In this document: positions 60,495 through 64,000 of the stretch, in pieces
Layout: every line of letters begins with the position of its first letter
How positions within the stretch are numbered: position 1 is the stretch's first letter
Origin: Chlamydiales bacterium
GTDB taxonomy: Bacteria; Chlamydiota; Chlamydiia; Chlamydiales; Rhabdochlamydiaceae
Reading direction: 5' to 3'
Assembly (NCBI GenBank): GCA_016185065.1
Contig: JACPOL010000005.1
Span: 92,940-156,939, forward strand
Length of the DNA: 64,000 nucleotides
The notes under the pieces: model-generated
What the model was told of the DNA's origin: nothing
Databases searched by the model: none
The model's input: the letters and a program-made list of their open reading frames with translations, nothing else
Translations under genes and position numbers: made by a program

Positions 60495-62219
60495 TTACTG
60501 ACCTCCAGCTCCCGCTCCTGCCCCTACACCAGCCCCTGCTCCTGCTGCTGGGAGATCCATTGAAACAGCTTGAACTGCTGGCCCAAGGTGAGGGTTGAAA
60601 TCCCTTTCAAATTCTAATAGATCATCTTTTAGATCGTCAGATAGCCTTCTAGATGGAGTGGCGCTGGCTGCACTTTCGGCAGGCTCTGCAGCCTCTGCCA
60701 TGCCAGTATGAAAGAGTGGAAGAGAGGCAGTTAAGCCAAGGCTGGTAAAAGAAGATTGTTCTGAAGCGGCACTGATTGCTCTGTCGGCCGCTAGATTTTG
60801 CGCAAGTGTGCGATCTCGGTTCCATGCTGCTGCATTGGTTTTCTTCATTAGATCGTTTGTTAACGACATAATCTGGTCTGCTTTTAGCGTCTGTTGAGCT
60901 ACCAGATCTTGCACTCGCTGAGTATGGGCCTCTCCAACCTTTTGAGCTCTTTCTGCTGCTTCTATGAGCCTTTTTGATAGATCTTCGCATTTGGTGCGTA
61001 GCTGATCTTCTCTTTGCTTTGTCGCGAGAAGCTCCTTTTTCAGACCATCAATCTCCGTCTGCAAAGTTCTGTTTAGCCTTTGGGCATCATCCCTTTGAGA
61101 GCTTATTAAAAGAAGCCGCTGTGAGAGCTCAGAAGTCTCTCCCTGAGCGGACGACTGAAGAGCATTTAACTGTTCTTGGAATGAATCTCTTGAGGCGGCA
61201 GCCTCAATGCGTAGAGTGTCGGCCTGTTCAAATTTCAGGCGCCAATCAGCGGATAGTGAAGCAGTTGCATCGAGCTCTCTTTTTTGTGCATTAATAATGT
61301 CTTGAAGACTTTTTTCGCTTTCTTGGGTTCTGCTGAGCTCTCCGGACAGAGCTTCGATTTCAGTCTCTTTTTTTCGGAGGCTCTCACTTACTGCTGCAAA
61401 CCGCTCTTCCAATTCGCTGAGAGTTTTTTTTGTTGTTTCAAGCTCTAATCTTGCATTTGTGTGAAGATCTTCAAAACTTTGGGTGCACCTTCTTTGATCT
61501 TCTATCAGTTCATTTAAATTTTGAATTTGTTCAGCATTTTGCTTCTCAATTGCAGCAGCTGCCTTAATGTCTCCTTTGAAACGCTCAATGTCGCTTAGTG
61601 CAAACTCATACCTCCTTTGAATACCAGAAGAATGTATCTCTGCTTGTTCTAAAGCACTCTCGAGGCGTCTGATGAGAGGAGAGGATTGTCTAACAAAATC
61701 TGCATGTTCACTTTTTGAGGCAACAAGCTTTTCTCTTAAGGCAGAGATCCTATCTGCTGCTGTTTCTTCTTGTGTGCGTAGTTGCTCACGTAAACCTGCC
61801 AGCTCAGCGGGGTGGCGGCCAACCTGCTGCCGCAGATTGAGATTATCAAGTTCAAGTCTCTCGAGAGCGGCGCGATCGACTTGTGCTGCTTGAAGAGCTG
61901 CCCTGTCTTCTACAGGTGCTTTAGGCTGTCTAGCTTGATCTAGCTGAACCTGAAGAGTGCGGATCGCTTCGAGATTGGGTGCGTTAGCGCGCTCAAATTG
62001 ATCTCTTAGTTTTTGAGTGTTAAACTCCTCTACCACATCGAAGAGAAGGAGGTTGCCCACGACCGAGACAAATAGCGCAGCAGCGACAAAGAACGCGATA
62101 GCGTAGAGCGCAGTTTTTACTGCCCAGTGCATATCTTCTGCGCGCAGAAGCGAGACGACGCATGAGGTGCAGTTGCTCTCGCCTACGACAACGGGGGTAA
62201 TTTGTGGGATAGAAGTCAT
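60495..62219 (-). CDS. Membrane-anchored coiled-coil protein, family member C4
   Basis: 574 residues. Family module at 10-70: VVGESNCTSCVVSLLRAED, hydrophobic AIAFFVAAALFVSVVG, VVEEFNTQ. A coiled coil of over 400 residues follows (about 85-500), with runs such as LAGLREQLRTQEETAADRIS, LEERFAAVSESLRKKETEIE and IDGLKKELLATKQREDQLRT. The tail carries AGAGAGVGAGAGAGG. Cys pair NCTSC at the start is shared partly with C2. No enzymatic motif. Length and shape suggest a tether or scaffold at a membrane. Confidence 0.75.
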   Translation of the reverse strand: MTSIPQITPVVVGESNCTSCVVSLLRAEDMHWAVKTALYAIAFFVAAALFVSVVGNLLLFDVVEEFNTQKLRDQFERANAPNLEAIRTLQVQLDQARQPKAPVEDRAALQAAQVDRAALERLELDNLNLRQQVGRHPAELAGLREQLRTQEETAADRISALREKLVASKSEHADFVRQSSPLIRRLESALEQAEIHSSGIQRRYEFALSDIERFKGDIKAAAAIEKQNAEQIQNLNELIEDQRRCTQSFEDLHTNARLELETTKKTLSELEERFAAVSESLRKKETEIEALSGELSRTQESEKSLQDIINAQKRELDATASLSADWRLKFEQADTLRIEAAASRDSFQEQLNALQSSAQGETSELSQRLLLISSQRDDAQRLNRTLQTEIDGLKKELLATKQREDQLRTKCEDLSKRLIEAAERAQKVGEAHTQRVQDLVAQQTLKADQIMSLTNDLMKKTNAAAWNRDRTLAQNLAADRAISAASEQSSFTSLGLTASLPLFHTGMAEAAEPAESAASATPSRRLSDDLKDDLLEFERDFNPHLGPAVQAVSMDLPAAGAGAGVGAGAGAGGQ

Positions 62220-62250
62220 AAATCGATCCTTTTTATGTTTTGAGGAGAAG

Positions 62251-62279
62251 GTTTTACATAAAAATAATTAAATTAGCAA
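62251..62279 (-). promoter_or_regulatory. Predicted promoter of C4
   Basis: Minus strand TTGCTA (62274-62279), 17-base spacer ATTTAATTATTTTTATG, TAAAAC (62251-62256). AAGGA stands before the ATG at 62219. Confidence 0.5.
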
Positions 62280-62372
62280 TGTGTACAAAATAATTAAATC
62301 CAGCATCAAGATTGCTTTTTAAAAGTAGCTCTCCTTTTCAAAAGCAAATTTGATGAGTAGCGCTCTGTTAGA

Positions 62373-62432
62373 GAAAAATCGACAAGTCGATTTTAAGAAA
62401 AAGCGGCGCCGAGTCGCCGCACTCCAAAAAAG
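62373..62432. repeat. Half REP-like element R6
   Basis: Only the right half is present: AAAATCGACAAGTCGATTTT hairpin, AAGAAAAAGCGGCGCC..., inverted hairpin A with loop CCGAGT, then CACTCCAAAAAA. Just after it, CTCTCTTTGCTCGGTTAAAG resembles the right end of the class-2 element at 41045, so two repeat classes meet here. It ends 33 bases from the stop of C5. Confidence 0.75.
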
Positions 62433-62465
62433 AAGCTCTCTTTGCTCGGTTAAAGAAAGAGGGGA

Positions 62466-64000
62466 TTAAGCTTTTTTGGCTGGAGCCGCTCCCTTTGGCG
62501 CATATGCTTGTTTTGGTTGAGGACCAGGTTTGCCACCAGCTCCGTTGCCCGCGCCTGCTGCGCCCGCCTCAGACTCATCATGATCGGTTTCCTCAGTTTG
62601 CCACTGAGTGAACTTTCCAATCGTTCCATTTCTCCAGGTTTTATATGCTTCCCAATCTTTGCACTTTTCCCCTCTTGCGATCCGGTTCTCTCTTTCTCTC
62701 AGAGCTCTCTCTAGTACGCGGACTCGTTCTTCGGCTGCGGCAAGTTGCTGGGCTACTTCTGGTCTGGCAGCTTGTTCGAGCTCGTGGGCTCTCTTTTCTG
62801 CTTTAGCTACCCTTTCTAGGAGAGGACGTGCATCATCTCTTAATGCTTTGTTTTGGGCATCTACTTCTACTTTGGTGGCTTCCGCTGCTCTTGCTCTAGC
62901 CTTTGCTTGTGCTGCTTCAAACTCTAGTGCTTTATACTTTTCTTGCAGAATTTTTAGTGCGCCTTCATGAGTTATGATGGTGGCTCTTAAAGTTGTCTCA
63001 GTGTGCGAGCTCTGTTCCTTAGCTGCATCCGCCTGGAGCAAGGCGGTCATTGCTTCATCCAGCTCCTTTCTAAGAGAATTGATAGTAGTAGCACTTTCAG
63101 TTTGGAGTTTTGTGAATTTGTCTGAATTTTCTGCGAGTGCTCGTTTTAGAGCATCAAGCTGTCTTAACTTCTCTTCCTGGCCTTCTATGATTGCCTTAAG
63201 GTTTTCTGCATGTTTTGTGCTATCTGAAAGGAATCTTTGCGTAAATGCTTCACTTTCTGCGGCATCTTTGGCTTCCTTAGTCAATCTTTCAATCTCAGCT
63301 TTGTCTTCTGCGGCTTTTCTAGCAGCGGCAGTCTGAGCTTCACCAAGCTGAGCAGTAAGCTGCTCGATTCTGACTTGGTCTTCGCCAGCTCTCCCAGCAG
63401 CAGCTGCTTGGGCTTCTCTGAGTTGAGCGAGCTCTCGTTGGAGCTCCTCTATTCTACTAGCAGAGGTTTCGCCAGCTTTATTTGCAGCGGCAAGATCGGC
63501 TGTGAGTTTGTCGATAGCAGCTTTGTCTTTTTCAGCTTGCTCTGTAGCAGTTTTTTGAGCAGCGGCAAGCCTAGCTGTAAGGTCTGCAATTGCGACTCTG
63601 TCTTTATCGGCTTGCTCGGCAGCAGCAGCGTGGGTTTTCCTGAGCAGCGTGAGTTCTTTCTCGAGATCTTCGGCTCTGCCAGTTGCTCTCTTGCTAGCTT
63701 GATTCGCATCGTCCAGCTGAGCAGTAAGCTGCTCGATTTTGACTTGGTCTTCGCCAGCTTTTCTAGCAGCGGCAGTTTGAGCAGCTTGGAGTTCTGCGAT
63801 CTGGTTTCTGAGCTGTGCAGCTTCGTCAGCAGAGGTTTCGCCAGCTTTATTTGCAGCGGCAAGATCGGCGGTGAGCTTTTCGATCGCAGCTCTGTCTTGT
63901 TCAGCTTGCTCAGCAGCAGTTCTTTCTGCGGCAGTGTGAGCTTCTTTGAGTTGAGCGAGGTCTCGCTTGAGCTGGTCAGCTTCGCCTGCAGAGGCTCCGC
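62466..64000 (-). CDS. Long repetitive coiled-coil protein C5, 5'-truncated by the window edge
   Basis: The minus frame is open without a stop from 64000 to 62466 (at least 511 residues); the start lies outside, and a TTG at 63284 is internal. The sequence is an Ala/Glu/Lys/Leu coiled coil with tandem repeats: IEKLTADLAAANKAGETSA and IEQLTAQL each recur after 123 codons (369 bases). The repeats end near 63290, then a different coil leads to a C-terminal WEAYKTWRNGTIGKFTQWQT segment and an Ala/Gly/Pro-rich tail (AGAAGAGNGAGGKPGPQ). Tail type, coil and position link it to C2 and C4; the N-terminal module cannot be checked here. Confidence 0.8.
   Translation of the reverse strand, partial: GASAGEADQLKRDLAQLKEAHTAAERTAAEQAEQDRAAIEKLTADLAAANKAGETSADEAAQLRNQIAELQAAQTAAARKAGEDQVKIEQLTAQLDDANQASKRATGRAEDLEKELTLLRKTHAAAAEQADKDRVAIADLTARLAAAQKTATEQAEKDKAAIDKLTADLAAANKAGETSASRIEELQRELAQLREAQAAAAGRAGEDQVRIEQLTAQLGEAQTAAARKAAEDKAEIERLTKEAKDAAESEAFTQRFLSDSTKHAENLKAIIEGQEEKLRQLDALKRALAENSDKFTKLQTESATTINSLRKELDEAMTALLQADAAKEQSSHTETTLRATIITHEGALKILQEKYKALEFEAAQAKARARAAEATKVEVDAQNKALRDDARPLLERVAKAEKRAHELEQAARPEVAQQLAAAEERVRVLERALRERENRIARGEKCKDWEAYKTWRNGTIGKFTQWQTEETDHDESEAGAAGAGNGAGGKPGPQPKQAYAPKGAAPAKKA

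Noticed and set aside
63284..63284. Start codon of the right-edge coiled-coil gene at 63284
   Set aside because: The codon is TTG inside a continuous open frame that reaches base 64000 with the same repeat sequence, so the gene begins outside the window.
63449..63862. 137-codon minus frame rich in Lys/Leu/Pro at the right edge
   Set aside because: It is a shifted-frame shadow of the repetitive coiled-coil gene, which is open across the whole region in another frame.

Overview
The window comes from the chromosome of a non-Chlamydiaceae ('environmental') member of the Chlamydiota, an obligate intracellular bacterium. The evidence is conserved chlamydial gene order in several blocks. These are bactofilin-dnaA-TPR chaperone facing mraZ-rsmH-ftsL-ftsI-murE-amiA; gnd, lepA, an NTT ATP/ADP translocase, a small basic chlamydial protein, then ytgABCD-dxr-rseP; hrcA-grpE-dnaK; and serS next to a metal P-type ATPase. 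As I recall the C. trachomatis map, these match CT276-CT268, CT063-CT072, CT394-CT396 and CT727-CT729. The mraZ gene, the large NAD-glutamate dehydrogenase, moderate GC and many lineage-specific paralogues argue against Chlamydia itself.

Layout. 1-8.3 kb: an envelope-related run ending in gcvH, a giant AsmA/TamB-like protein and a ComF-like transferase. 8.5-11.3 kb: three tandem paralogues of an unknown membrane protein, with the remnant of a fourth. 11.5-22.5 kb: an alcohol dehydrogenase, then divergent replication/cytoskeleton and division/peptidoglycan gene sets; rsmH carries a homopolymer frameshift. 22.5-31 kb: tRNA-Arg, gnd, pirin, a HAD-like protein, lepA, a membrane-anchored USP-type deubiquitinase and the ATP/ADP translocase. 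32-41 kb: the metal ABC importer with its fused repressor, dxr, rseP and a secreted GH3 hexosaminidase. 41-44.6 kb: three tandem leucine-rich, possibly F-box-like paralogues. 44.7-57 kb: the heat-shock operon with a variant CIRCE, and a tight serS-aminopeptidase-VIT-P1B-4 ATPase-glutamate dehydrogenase run. 57-64 kb: a family of membrane-anchored coiled-coil proteins sharing one N-terminal module, interrupted by a REP-associated (RAYT) transposase; the last member runs off the window.

Housekeeping genes lie in compact, often overlapping operons. The accessory genes between them look like host-interaction factors: a USP-fold deubiquitinase, LRR/F-box-like proteins and membrane coiled-coil proteins. 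They have AT-rich promoters and stand next to palindromic repeats. At least four classes of palindromic repeat lie between genes, mostly at 3' ends. The most abundant class pairs two hairpins that share one loop core and also brackets the RAYT gene, so the transposase probably disperses it.

The observations I rate highest are the USP-type deubiquitinase, the membrane coiled-coil family with shared N-terminus and promoter, the RAYT/REP system with a trace of core-to-core recombination, the F-box/LRR-like triplet and the rsmH frameshift.
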